A DNA stretch of 64,000 nt, taken from Olivibacter jilunii (GTDB lineage Bacteria; Bacteroidota; Bacteroidia; Sphingobacteriales; Sphingobacteriaceae). The notes under the pieces are model-generated. The model worked only from the letters and a program-made list of their open reading frames with translations, had not been told where the DNA came from and did not search any database. The stretch's first letter is position 1. Every line of letters starts with the position of its first letter. Shown here in pieces: positions 42,932-51,284 of this stretch. Location: the NCBI RefSeq assembly GCF_900607235.1, contig NZ_LR027850.1:326043-390042 (forward strand), written 5' to 3'. Made by a program: the position numbers and the translations under genes.

Positions 42932-44425
42932 ATGCTATTAGAGACAATTAGAAAAGAAAAAATATTTCAACCCGATTCACGTCGGGTCATTGCAAGGTTT
43001 CTGTTTGCCGGAGAAGAACGGGCAAAACGTCTGATTTTGGCGATATTAGATCTCAGTCACAAGCAACAAGAAGAACAGTTTGATCAAGTCATCCGCAAAT
43101 ATTCCCGAAGGCATCGTAATATTAGAAAGCGACTAGCGGGCCATTTCCGCCGTCTTATACCCTTGATGGAGCAAATGGAGCTTAATCCCGAAAACTTACG
43201 AGAGCACCTGCAATTGCTCATCGGCTCCTATTTTACCATGGAGTATTCCATTGAAGCTGCGGCTTTTTTTAACCCATCTATAGTGGAGCATCCCGACCAG
43301 ACGCAGCTGAATACAGGACAAAAACGCATTATAATTAGCTTCCGTGCAACCGGCGAGGGGCATATCTCTTCCATTGTTTTTAGAGAGGGGATACTGGATA
43401 GGAATCAAAATATCGAAATCTTCGAACCTGGGATGTTGTTAGAAGCTCCTGAACATGTAAAGAACCATGTCTACCATAAAAAATCTTTTTTGAGGAAGCT
43501 AAGAGAAATGTGCGACGAAAGCGGACAACATAATGAAGAAGCCTATCAAACCATAAGTAAAGAACTGCAAGATACGTTTACCTATGATGAATTGAAGATT
43601 TCATTGCAGAATGCGCAAGCAGTGTTAGAAGTCAAACAGGAAAATACCCTCTTTTTACAAGAAGCGAAATGGCTGGCATCTTCTAATTATGAAATGACAT
43701 TCTCAACAGACACATCCCTTAGTGAGAGAGTGATCTTTCCGATAGCGGATACAGAGAGAAACGGTATTGAAGATGCTCGCTTCGTGCGTTTTGTGTCGGA
43801 AAGTGGTATGGCAACATATTACGCTACATACACTGCCTATGACGGCACTGCTATATTGCCTAAATTACTGAAGACCCACGATTTCCTACATTTTACGGTC
43901 ATGCCGATTCATGGGTATATAGCCCAAAACAAAGGTATGGCATTGTTTCCTCGGCAGATTAACGGCCGTTATGTTATGTTGTGCAGAATCGATGGGGTGA
44001 ATAACTATATCGCCTATTCAGACAATATCAATGTTTGGCGCGAAGCAAAACTGATACAGACACCGAAGTATCCCTGGGAATTGGTTCAAATGGGAAATTG
44101 CGGTTCACCTTTGGAAACCGAGGCTGGATGGTTGATGATTACACACGGAGTCGGCCCTATGCGTGAGTATGTATTGGGCGTATCCCTCTTGGATCTCGAT
44201 AATCCAGAGCGGGAAATCGGACGTTTAAGTGAGCCGGTGCTTATGCCGAATGCCAAGGAGCGGGACGGATATGTGCCCAATGTAGTTTATTCCTGTGGTG
44301 CCTACATACACGAAGGTGAGCTCGTCATACCTTATGCTATGTCTGATTATACGTCCACCTACGCAACCATCAATGTGAAGGTGCTTTTGGCGGAGATCCT
44401 TAAGGAAGAAGTTGCTAGCACTTAA
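42932..44425 (+). CDS. GH130 family glycoside phosphorylase/hydrolase
   Basis: The product has 497 residues. The first ~200 form a helical N-terminal region (QQEEQFDQVIRKYSRRHRNI). The five-bladed beta-propeller of GH130 follows, with the conserved block NGIEDARFVRF, IAQNKGMALFPRQINGRYVM and GNCGSPLETEAGWLMITHGV. GH130 enzymes cleave or phosphorolyse beta-mannosidic linkages, often beta-1,2. The partners, two GT4 glycosyltransferases on the opposite strand (4-bp tail-to-tail overlap), form a recurrent GH130-GT4-GT4 neighbourhood. It could remodel or recycle a mannose-containing glycan made by them. No signal peptide, so the site is cytoplasmic. Confidence 0.85.
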   Translation: MLLETIRKEKIFQPDSRRVIARFLFAGEERAKRLILAILDLSHKQQEEQFDQVIRKYSRRHRNIRKRLAGHFRRLIPLMEQMELNPENLREHLQLLIGSYFTMEYSIEAAAFFNPSIVEHPDQTQLNTGQKRIIISFRATGEGHISSIVFREGILDRNQNIEIFEPGMLLEAPEHVKNHVYHKKSFLRKLREMCDESGQHNEEAYQTISKELQDTFTYDELKISLQNAQAVLEVKQENTLFLQEAKWLASSNYEMTFSTDTSLSERVIFPIADTERNGIEDARFVRFVSESGMATYYATYTAYDGTAILPKLLKTHDFLHFTVMPIHGYIAQNKGMALFPRQINGRYVMLCRIDGVNNYIAYSDNINVWREAKLIQTPKYPWELVQMGNCGSPLETEAGWLMITHGVGPMREYVLGVSLLDLDNPEREIGRLSEPVLMPNAKERDGYVPNVVYSCGAYIHEGELVIPYAMSDYTSTYATINVKVLLAEILKEEVAST

Positions 44426-45432
44426 CCGTCCAAAATCCGACGGTATACGGTAATATAGTCTTCCGTCATTTTTTCTTTCGTAAATCGGCTTGTAGCCCAA
44501 TGATAACATCTATCTCTACCAAGATTATGGATACGGTGTATAGCTTGCACCGCCTCTGGTACATCGCTTACCAAAAAGCCTGTTATGCCATCTCGGATCA
44601 GTTCGGGCATTGCGCCCTTATTCATCGCAATTACAGGAGTACCACATGCCATAGCCTCCGCAACGCTCAATCCAAAGGGTTCCTCAAACTCGATCAAATG
44701 AAGCAATGCTGATGCACCACGCAGTAAATTATTTCTGTCGGCTGGACCGACGTTACCCAAGTACTGAATCTGATCATTGTCAATATGCGGTAGAACCTGT
44801 TCGGTAAAGTAAAGCTGATCTTGGATCAATCCCGCCAAGAGCAGCCTTTTCCCAGCAAGCTTGGCTGCCCTAATAGCCAAATGGGCCCCTTTTTCAGGGT
44901 GTATACGGCCAAAATAAAGCAGATAGTCTCCTCCGATGGCCGAAAATTGCAACTGAGAGGTGTCGATGCCATTATAGACAGTTGCTATATAATCCAACTC
45001 GGAAGACCGATCCGAATTGCTAATAGCAACATAAAAACTATGCTTGTTGTATTTTTTGTAAACAGGAATAATTTTCGGAGATGAAAAACCATGGATGGTA
45101 GTCACCATAGGGGTATTTATCAGTTTTGCGTAAGTAAGCGGCAGAAAATCAAAATGATTATGAATGATATCGAAGTCCGCTGCGTTTTCCATAAGTTCAC
45201 TAATATGCAAGCATTCTTCTACCTTCGGATCCAATGTAGAGTCCTCCGCATAACCGGTAGGACTACTATATCGAAGCTGCGCGTTCGTCAAGGAATCTGC
45301 TGTCGCAAATAAGGTCACGTCTATACCCTGTTTAAGCAGTCCTTCCGTTAAATTCGAAGCAACTTGTTCCCATGGGCCATACTTACGTGGAGGGGTGCGC
45401 CAGGCGATTGGGGCTAATATTGCGACTTTCAT
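44422..45432 (-). CDS. GT4 family glycosyltransferase
   Basis: This 336-residue GT-B enzyme has an N-terminal acceptor domain beginning MKVAILAPIAWRTPPRKYGP and containing HNHFDFLPLTYA, and a nucleotide-sugar domain with LLYFGRIHPEKGAHLAIRAA and the GT4 E-x7-E block EEPFGLSVAEAMACGTPVIA. It transfers a sugar, with retention, from a nucleotide donor (probably GDP-mannose given GH130 context, an inference). Its start lies inside the end of the larger GT gene (50-bp overlap), indicating strong coupling. Confidence 0.88.
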   Translation of the reverse strand: MKVAILAPIAWRTPPRKYGPWEQVASNLTEGLLKQGIDVTLFATADSLTNAQLRYSSPTGYAEDSTLDPKVEECLHISELMENAADFDIIHNHFDFLPLTYAKLINTPMVTTIHGFSSPKIIPVYKKYNKHSFYVAISNSDRSSELDYIATVYNGIDTSQLQFSAIGGDYLLYFGRIHPEKGAHLAIRAAKLAGKRLLLAGLIQDQLYFTEQVLPHIDNDQIQYLGNVGPADRNNLLRGASALLHLIEFEEPFGLSVAEAMACGTPVIAMNKGAMPELIRDGITGFLVSDVPEAVQAIHRIHNLGRDRCYHWATSRFTKEKMTEDYITVYRRILDG

Positions 45433-47665
45433 CTTCTATAAATTTGCCGTAAGGTTTTTCAAATGTATGTTGGACAGCAAGGTACGAAATGATATACGCA
45501 AGCGTACTTTCCGCTCCCTGATTGCGGTTTACACCGTCCGGTTGCAGGCCATCGCAGCACCCGTGTGTCTCGAAGTCGTACAGGCTGACACGAAGATCGT
45601 TCTCTCCCAAAAACCACATGAAAGACGTATGGAGTGAACCGAGATAGCTGAGTTTTCCACTATGGTTATAAGCCTGCAGGTATAGAAGTACCATGGCCAT
45701 GGCATCGACAGGTTGTTGTGCAAATGGTGAGGGTGTCTCTGTTTGCCGATACCAATTCTGATTGCCGATAAGGCTCAAATGGCCTTTCTGTAAGGTGTGC
45801 AGCTCTAGAAAAGCCATACTTTCAAAAGCAGTTTCTTCATAGGTTTTATTTGTTAATACTTCGGCGGCATATAACATCGCCAAAGGAAGCAATGCATTAT
45901 CGTAAGCTAAAAGTGATTCGTACCAATGCCATCCGTCTTTACGGTGAATTTGGTACTCGTGATGAAGACGAGCCGCTAGTTTCCTTATCAATTCAATCAT
46001 GCCCTCGTCTGAAGGATTATCTTGTAAATAATAGTACAGACCTATAATGGTGTTGGCAATACTACGTATCGACCGGAGCCTTTCGAATTGTGGCATCGCT
46101 CTGAAGAAAAGTTGACGTGCCATCTGGTAATAGGCATCCATAGGTGAATAGGCCATTGCATAGCCTAGGGCCCAAACAGCGCGACCGAAAGCGTCTTCGG
46201 AGCTTGTTTCATCCAGGAAGCTACGATTAAACCCCATAAAATTCCGGAAGGTGCCATTTGCGTTCTGTGCATAATTAATATAGCCTAGGTAGATTGCGAT
46301 GTATTTAATTGTCCTTTCACTTTTTGTCCGCCGGTATGCCATTAGCATCATCAGTAGCGCACGGGCATTGTCATCCAGGCAATATCCCTCGTGATAATTT
46401 GGAATACCGTACGTAGCATGCTGAAATATTCCTGTACTATCGGTCAATCTGTCAATATGGTCGAAACGCAACGGCGGGAGTACATTGAGATCCAAAGCCG
46501 GATCTTCCTTGATAATCAATTTCGGTGTGATTTCATTCAGGTGTTCGGCCAGTGCATAATACCTACCTCCGGTTTTGGGCCAAGTGATGGTTTTTCCATA
46601 TTCTCTCGCGCAGGAACGCATTGTCTCTAACTTATTGGGATGAGCAAGTAAATCTAGCAAAATAGCAGCTAATTGCTTGTCATCATTGAAGTTGAACAAT
46701 TTGCCGCGCCCGCCATCCAGCAATTCAGCGGCATGCCAATAAGGTGTGGATACTACGGCCGATCCGACGCCAACGGCATACGATAGGGTACCGCTTGTGA
46801 TCTGTGCCTCATGAAGATAGGGGGTCAAATAAATATCCAAGGCACTGAGATATTTGAATAAGTCATCTTGAGAGGCATATTGATTCAGAAATATAACATG
46901 ATCTTCCAGATTAAGTTTTTTAACAAGCCTATGTAAAAACAAACGATATTCTTCACCGGCATGTCTCACAACGTTGGGATGCGTTTTGCCGAGTACGATA
47001 TAAACGGTATCCGGGTATGCTTGCACCACTTTAGGTAACGCGCAGATAGCTGTTTCAATGCCCTTGTTGCGCCCGATGAAGCCAAAGGTTAATAGTACGT
47101 GTTTTCCTGTAAGCCGTAATTCCTGTCGGACCACCGTTCTATCATATCGGATGTCAGGTACCCCATGCGGTATCATTTCGATTTTTTCCACGGGTACGTC
47201 ATACAACTCGATGAGCATCTCTACGGCCTTGTTTGCCATTACAACCACTTTTTCCGCTGCCCTTACTATTTCTTTCAAGATCATGGACTCATTGTAAGAT
47301 GGCTTTTTCAAAACCGTATGAAAAGTCACTATTGCCGGTATTGCTATATGATGCAGTAGGGTTAGGACAAATACACCGTTTTGCCCACCAAAAATGCCGT
47401 ATTCATGCTGCACCACACAAATATCAATGCCGTTATTGTTTATATAATCGGCAGCTTTGAGGTAGCTATGATGATCATCTTGTTCAATGATAAACTTTAC
47501 CTCCGGAGGATAAGCGTAAGTATTGTCGGGATCATTGATGGCGATTACAATGTTTTCGGATGCTTGGGAAGATGCTAAATCCTGAATGCTTTCAAACAAG
47601 TTCTGCGAGAAAGAGCCAATGCCACACTGCCGAGGTGCATAGGTGCCTATGAATGCGATTTTCAT
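45383..47665 (-). CDS. GT4 glycosyltransferase fused to an all-alpha (six-hairpin-like) domain
   Basis: This 760-residue fusion has a GT4 glycosyltransferase at about 1-375 (MKIAFIGTYAPRQCGIGSFS, LTFGFIGRNKGIETAI, YLTPYLHEAQITSGTLSYAV). A C-terminal helical domain at about 395-750 has regularly spaced helical hairpins (NYHEGYCLDDNARALLMMLM, DAFGRAVWALGYAM, DGWHWYESLLAYDNALLPLA), resembling an (alpha/alpha)6 toroid of glycosidase type. The fusion recurs next to GH130 in Bacteroidota. It may make and trim the same glycan. It overlaps the second GT gene by 50 bp; together they form a two-gene minus-strand operon. Confidence 0.85.
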   Translation of the reverse strand: MKIAFIGTYAPRQCGIGSFSQNLFESIQDLASSQASENIVIAINDPDNTYAYPPEVKFIIEQDDHHSYLKAADYINNNGIDICVVQHEYGIFGGQNGVFVLTLLHHIAIPAIVTFHTVLKKPSYNESMILKEIVRAAEKVVVMANKAVEMLIELYDVPVEKIEMIPHGVPDIRYDRTVVRQELRLTGKHVLLTFGFIGRNKGIETAICALPKVVQAYPDTVYIVLGKTHPNVVRHAGEEYRLFLHRLVKKLNLEDHVIFLNQYASQDDLFKYLSALDIYLTPYLHEAQITSGTLSYAVGVGSAVVSTPYWHAAELLDGGRGKLFNFNDDKQLAAILLDLLAHPNKLETMRSCAREYGKTITWPKTGGRYYALAEHLNEITPKLIIKEDPALDLNVLPPLRFDHIDRLTDSTGIFQHATYGIPNYHEGYCLDDNARALLMMLMAYRRTKSERTIKYIAIYLGYINYAQNANGTFRNFMGFNRSFLDETSSEDAFGRAVWALGYAMAYSPMDAYYQMARQLFFRAMPQFERLRSIRSIANTIIGLYYYLQDNPSDEGMIELIRKLAARLHHEYQIHRKDGWHWYESLLAYDNALLPLAMLYAAEVLTNKTYEETAFESMAFLELHTLQKGHLSLIGNQNWYRQTETPSPFAQQPVDAMAMVLLYLQAYNHSGKLSYLGSLHTSFMWFLGENDLRVSLYDFETHGCCDGLQPDGVNRNQGAESTLAYIISYLAVQHTFEKPYGKFIEDESRNISPNRLAHPST

Positions 47666-47862
47666 TTTCTTTTTGTTTATCTGTGTGCGTGCCCTTTATC
47701 TATAATACATAAAGAAAAGAGAATCTATATTTGTTTGCTTCGGATCGATGCGAATAACGAGGTAGATAGTCCGAAGGATATCGAAGTGATTAAATATACT
47801 CATTTTTAATGAGATATACCGTGTTTTTCCAGGCAAAATGAATTTGGTTCTTCGCCAAGCAG

Positions 47863-47894
47863 TTGCCGATTTTTTATATGTTTAATATACTTTG
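47863..47894 (+). promoter_or_regulatory. Probable promoter of the cold-shock gene
   Basis: TTG (47863-47865) and TATACTTTG (47886-47894) are 20 nt apart and resemble the Bacteroidota consensus with one extra base in the -7 box. A start near 47900 would leave a ~65-nt AT-rich 5' leader before ATG 47967, a length commonly associated with cold-shock mRNA regulation. Confidence 0.4.
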
Positions 47895-47966
47895 TTTCGT
47901 ATAAAGTTATATAACAATAAATTATATGTATCTTTATACCAGTTATTTATTTTTAATTTGTTTTAA

Positions 47967-48158
47967 ATGCAAGAAGGCGTAGTAAAATTTTTTAACGAAA
48001 CCAAAGGTTTCGGTTTCATCACCCCTACAGACGGTGGACGTGAAATTTTTGTTCATTCATCGGGTCTTAAAGATCGCATACGGGAGAATGATGATGTATC
48101 TTTTGATGTAGAACAAGGCCAGAAAGGTCTTAATGCAGTAAATGTTAAATTGATCTAA
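47967..48158 (+). CDS. Cold-shock domain protein (CspA family)
   Basis: This 63-residue single cold-shock domain starts [18 protein letters not shown] and has RNP1 (KGFGFI) and RNP2 (IFVHSS). It is slightly shorter than E. coli CspA (70 residues), normal for Bacteroidota. It binds single-stranded RNA or DNA as an RNA chaperone. The gene stands alone, with an intrinsic terminator 20 bp after the stop. Confidence 0.93.
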   Translation: MQEGVVKFFNETKGFGFITPTDGGREIFVHSSGLKDRIRENDDVSFDVEQGQKGLNAVNVKLI

Positions 48159-48178
48159 TTAATTTTCGCATATATTGT

Positions 48179-48216
48179 GAAAGCCGTCTCGAATTTTTCG
48201 GGACGGCTTTTTTATA
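48179..48216 (+). terminator. Intrinsic terminator of the cold-shock gene
   Basis: AAAGCCGTC and GACGGCTTT form a 9-bp stem, extended by CG pairs around an AT-rich loop, followed by a run of T. It is a classical Rho-independent terminator. Confidence 0.85.
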
Positions 48217-48413
48217 TGTTGTTGAATGTTGCTCTATGTGATCTTTTTACCTCTGTCCTTTCAGTATTGTCAACTTATCTATTCATGCCCTCGCTTAATT
48301 GCATTTCTCTTTCTTTATACCGAAAAGAACAATACCTTTATTCTTATTTAGCCTACAAAGGCGCTTCTAAAATTGAGGAATTATCACCTTCAGCAAGTCT
48401 ATTCGCTGAATAA

Positions 48414-48455
48414 GGTCGGTCGTCCGCTACCATTTCGCTAGCGGATTTGCCGACC
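48414..48455. other. Two-tier 13-bp stem-loop of unknown role
   Basis: GGTCGG (48414-48419) pairs with CCGACC (48450-48455), and inside it TCCGCTA (48423-48429) pairs with TAGCGGA (48439-48445), with small internal loops (3 and 4 nt). No T-run or adjacent gene end explains it. It may be a structured RNA or a remnant recombination site; no second copy was found. Confidence 0.45.
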
Positions 48456-48530
48456 AAATCTGCCAGCTTGAAACCAAGCACTGTGCTAGCAACCGCTGTT
48501 ATTCGATCCATTCACAAAGCTGTAAAAAAC

Positions 48531-48555
48531 AAAACCCCTGTTTCAAAGGGGTTTT
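48531..48555 (-). terminator. Terminator of tiny gene A
   Basis: AAAACCCCT (48531-48539) pairs with AGGGGTTTT (48547-48555). On the minus strand a T-rich run follows (complement of 48521-48530), so it terminates the small minus-strand gene at 48623-48745. Confidence 0.75.
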
Positions 48556-48622
48556 GCTATTACTAAAACAACTTGTAAAACTATAACTTTTAATGTATAC
48601 AACTACTTTAACAACAGGGCAA

Positions 48623-48745
48623 TCATGTTAATGTTTGTAAATCTTCAATAAATGTTTGGTAAAGTGCTTTCTTCAAACTGTTTTTTTCAAGCTCGATAAG
48701 TCTTTGGTACTTCTTGATCAGTAAGGATAATTGATGTTTATTCAT
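48623..48745 (-). CDS. Tiny 40-residue protein A (MNKHQL family)
   Basis: This short frame reads MNKHQLSLLIKKYQRLIELE and continues with NSLKKALYQTFIEDLQTLT before TGA. It is a single amphipathic, K/L/E-rich helix-like peptide with no signal or cysteine. A second copy with the same start (MNKHQL, LIKKY, LE, SL, LY) is on the same strand at 51285-51431. Between stop and terminator both copies keep a conserved ~60-nt 3' region (ACAACTTGTAAA, AACTTTTA). Conservation of protein and 3' sequence supports a real gene, either a microprotein or an RNA with a coding part. The function is unknown. Confidence 0.55.
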   Translation of the reverse strand: MNKHQLSLLIKKYQRLIELEKNSLKKALYQTFIEDLQTLT

Positions 48746-48937
48746 TTGGATGTGTTTGGATGCCACGAAGCTAATGCCTTAAGATGAAAAATGCATAACC
48801 TTTCTGTAAATTTTTTAGATACATTCTAAATAATATTCAATACCCTTTGGAATAAGCAACGCTATTTGTGCAAATTCCGGGCAGGAATTGGGTAGTGCAA
48901 ACTAACCGAACATTCTTAGATTTGTTTCCACAAAACA

Positions 48938-49008
48938 GGTCGGATGGCTGAGTGGTTAGGCAGAGCTCCGCAAGAGATCTCACAGTGGTTCGAATCCACT
49001 TCCGACCT
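48938..49008 (+). tRNA. tRNA-Cys (GCA), divergent anticodon arm
   Basis: The 71-nt cloverleaf has a perfect acceptor stem (GGTCGGA/TCCGACC), a 3-bp D stem (GCT/GGC) with a GAGTGGTTA loop, anticodon stem GAGCT/AGATC with loop CCGCAAG, T arm AGTGG-TTCGAAT-CCACT, and discriminator T73. Anticodon GCA and U73 identify cysteine. No CCA is encoded. Two oddities are seen: position 33, almost always T, is C, and pair 29-41 is a G/A mismatch. It may therefore be a weakly functional or decaying copy. A partial, diverged copy of its 3' half lies at 50444-50478. Confidence 0.72.
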
Positions 49009-49368
49009 CAGTAGCACATAGATGTAGTTTTTATTTGTAAAAGTAGCATCTCGACACAAACTTTTTCTCTTGATCAACGTTTGATATCATTGGTTAGAAT
49101 TGCCAGTTGTTCTTAAGCATAACAATACGACGAACGTTGAAATTGTTAAAACTACATATTGATCTGTAGACTAATAGTGCATGTTGCCCTACCTTTTGGA
49201 ATCACCTTAATAAATAACGAAGATAGGACAACTTTGTGAACAATCGCTTTTTGGGCTTGACGTGCAATGCATTAAAGCTTGATTTATAATCTGTTAAACA
49301 ATAAACTCGTATCAAAAAACGTTACAATATATTTGTAGCACCCGCGAACAGATTTATTTATTTCTCTT
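49009..49368. other. 360-bp intergenic region after tRNA-Cys
   Basis: AT-rich sequence between tRNA-Cys and the PAS kinase. No ORF, clear terminator or integrase remnant was found. The kinase promoter must lie here but no consensus pair stands out. Confidence 0.35.
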
Positions 49369-50430
49369 ATGACTATATTGCCGCCCATCACCTCATTAAC
49401 TGAAAGTTCTAAGTTGCTCTTCTTCTCGTATGATTGCAAAACAAACAGGTTTACTTATGTTAATCCTGCTTTCGAATCTTTTTTTGGACGATCGAGCGAC
49501 AACTTAGATCTTGCTTTTCTGTTTGAAAAAGTTCATTACGAAGATAGGCAATATGTAAAAGAGAAATTGCTCGATTGCTTAAACGGTCAGGTAGTTCACA
49601 GTCTGGAATGTCGAATTGTTTTGCATAAAAAAAAATATTGGTTCCGAATTGAACCGCATTTAGTACGTGATGACGACAATCAACTGCTGGTAGGACACGC
49701 AGAAGACATCAGCCTTTATAAAGAACATGATGAAAACCTAAATAGACACAACGATAAAAAAAATGCTATTTTGGGTATCATGTCGCATGATCTCGCCGGT
49801 CCCATTGGACTTATAACAAACATCACGGTGCTTTTGAATCGGGAAGTAGATCCCGATAATGTTAAAGTCAAAAAATTTCTATCCATAATTGACAGGGCAA
49901 GTAGGGAATGCTTACATCTGATACGCGATTTTTTGGATACGGAATTTTTGGAGACCGCGGAAATCAGATTACTGAAAAGGAGAGCAGACGTGGTGCAGTT
50001 AGTTCAGCGTATGATAGAGGAGTATGCCGGAATGCAAGTGGAGTTGAATCGGTCAATATCCTTTGAGTGCAATAGGAAAACCATTTACGCAGACATTGAT
50101 GAAGCGAAGCTGCCACAGGTAATAAATAATCTCATTTCCAATGCGCTTAAATTTACGAGGGCGGACGACCGCATTACAATCTCACTTGATGAAAGCGATA
50201 CAACTATTTACATAACGGTTGCCGATACCGGAATTGGCATCCCGAAAGAATATCATGCGACTTTATTTGATAAATTCAGCCCCGCAAGGCGTAGAGGCCT
50301 TGGTGGTGAGAGCTCCACAGGCTTGGGCATGCATATCATTAAAACGATTATCGAATGGCATGGAGGTACTATAACCTTCAAAAGTGAAGAAGGCCAAGGC
50401 ACTACTTTTTATATACAACTACCGAAATAG
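49369..50430 (+). CDS. Soluble PAS-domain sensor histidine kinase
   Basis: The protein has 353 residues and no membrane segment. A PAS domain (about 10-120; FTYVNPAFESFFGRSSDNL, then EDISLYKEH) is followed by HisKA with H140 (IMSHDLAGPIGLI) and HATPase_c (about 235-350) with LISNALKFTRADDR, DTGIGIPKEY and TGLGMHIIKTIIEWHGG. It should autophosphorylate in response to a cytoplasmic cue. No regulator is adjacent. It lies between tRNA-Cys and a decayed tRNA-like fragment that begins 13 bp after its stop. Confidence 0.9.
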   Translation: MTILPPITSLTESSKLLFFSYDCKTNRFTYVNPAFESFFGRSSDNLDLAFLFEKVHYEDRQYVKEKLLDCLNGQVVHSLECRIVLHKKKYWFRIEPHLVRDDDNQLLVGHAEDISLYKEHDENLNRHNDKKNAILGIMSHDLAGPIGLITNITVLLNREVDPDNVKVKKFLSIIDRASRECLHLIRDFLDTEFLETAEIRLLKRRADVVQLVQRMIEEYAGMQVELNRSISFECNRKTIYADIDEAKLPQVINNLISNALKFTRADDRITISLDESDTTIYITVADTGIGIPKEYHATLFDKFSPARRRGLGGESSTGLGMHIIKTIIEWHGGTITFKSEEGQGTTFYIQLPK

Positions 50431-50443
50431 ATGCTAGTAATGC

Positions 50444-50478
50444 GCTGCAGAAGAGATCTTGGCATGGTTTGAATCTAC
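50444..50478 (+). pseudogene. Decayed tRNA-Cys 3'-half fragment
   Basis: Aligned without gaps to 48965-48999 of the tRNA-Cys gene, 25 of 35 bases match, including AAGAGATCT and TGGTT-GAATC of the anticodon and T arms. The acceptor 3' end is lost. With the tRNA upstream it brackets the PAS kinase gene. Confidence 0.5.
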
Positions 50479-50517
50479 AAATTACTTAACCTATACACTA
50501 CTTTCAGTTTGGCTATT

Positions 50518-50703
50518 CTAATTTTTCCGTACTTTCTTTTCTCTTAAGACTTCACTTTTTCCAGTGGTGTCTTCATCAGAGTCCGGGTCAAATTGTGGTT
50601 CGTCCTTATCGATCTGTTTTGCTTTTTCTTTCTCAAACTTTTCCTTCTGCCGCGGAGTAGCTGCCGGTTCGGTAGCTACTTCTTTCTTTTTATCCGATTT
50701 CAT
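50518..50703 (-). CDS. Small highly charged hypothetical protein
   Basis: ATG 50703 gives 61 residues, almost all charged or proline: MKSDKKKEVATEPAATPRQK, a basic helix, then an acidic segment DEPQFDPDSDED and a basic tail. It is predicted to be largely disordered. No signal or membrane segment. Similar short K/E/D-rich proteins are common in Sphingobacteriaceae, but no function is known. The open frame extends 30 codons upstream without similar composition, hence the chosen start. Confidence 0.5.
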   Translation of the reverse strand: MKSDKKKEVATEPAATPRQKEKFEKEKAKQIDKDEPQFDPDSDEDTTGKSEVLREKKVRKN

Positions 50704-50927
50704 ATGCCTATTAAGAATATAAAAATAAATGTTCGTTGGATTATTCCTTGCTTCAAACGACAGTAACGGATTATTGGTCCCAAAGCTCCTCATCAGGGGC
50801 TTTATTCCTTACGCTTTAAAGTGGGCGAAGGTATTTATTTACTAAAAACAAGGTAGAAGAGAATTTCTATTGTATTAAACAAAAAATAAGGTTCTTTTTG
50901 TTCAGCAAGGCTAAAAAACTTCTCCTG

Positions 50928-51116
50928 CTACCTGAAGAAAAAATAGGCTATTGCCAGCGCAATTACGGCAACAATAATCGACCAGTGGATCGTAAAGCCA
51001 ACTTTTTTGTCATCCTTTTCGTCAAGAGCCACTTTCGGTAATCCCGGATTATCTTCATGCTTGGCATAATTTGTTTCCATTGTCGTTTTTGAACTATTCG
51101 TTTTATCCTGTTCCAT
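50928..51116 (-). CDS. Small single-pass membrane protein
   Basis: The 62-residue protein has a polar N-terminal region (1-42) rich in K, D, E and N, and one C-terminal membrane segment (about 44-61, IHWSIIVAVIALAIAYFFF) ending in R, a tail-anchored-like layout. No family is recognised. Its ATG is clear and it sits among other small minus-strand genes (50518-50703 and 51285-51431). Confidence 0.55.
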   Translation of the reverse strand: MEQDKTNSSKTTMETNYAKHEDNPGLPKVALDEKDDKKVGFTIHWSIIVAVIALAIAYFFFR

Positions 51117-51181
51117 CTGTTATATGTCTGATACCTATAAATAACGATTTAAACTTCTTAGTGTTTGCGGAGGCTAAAAAA

Positions 51182-51207
51182 GCAAAGCCCCGCCATAAGG
51201 GCTCTGC
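51182..51207 (-). terminator. Terminator of tiny gene B
   Basis: On the minus strand GCAGAGCCC pairs with GGGCTTTGC (one G-T pair), followed by a run of six to seven T (complement of 51175-51181). Confidence 0.7.
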
Positions 51208-51284
51208 TCTTACTATGAACAACTTGTAAACTAAAACTTTTATGTAAACAACTATTGCAACAACAACGCAATCTCAATAAGGTT

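Noticed and set aside
48177-48413. 78-codon frame after the cold-shock gene
   Set aside because: Starts with GTG inside the intrinsic terminator of the cold-shock gene.
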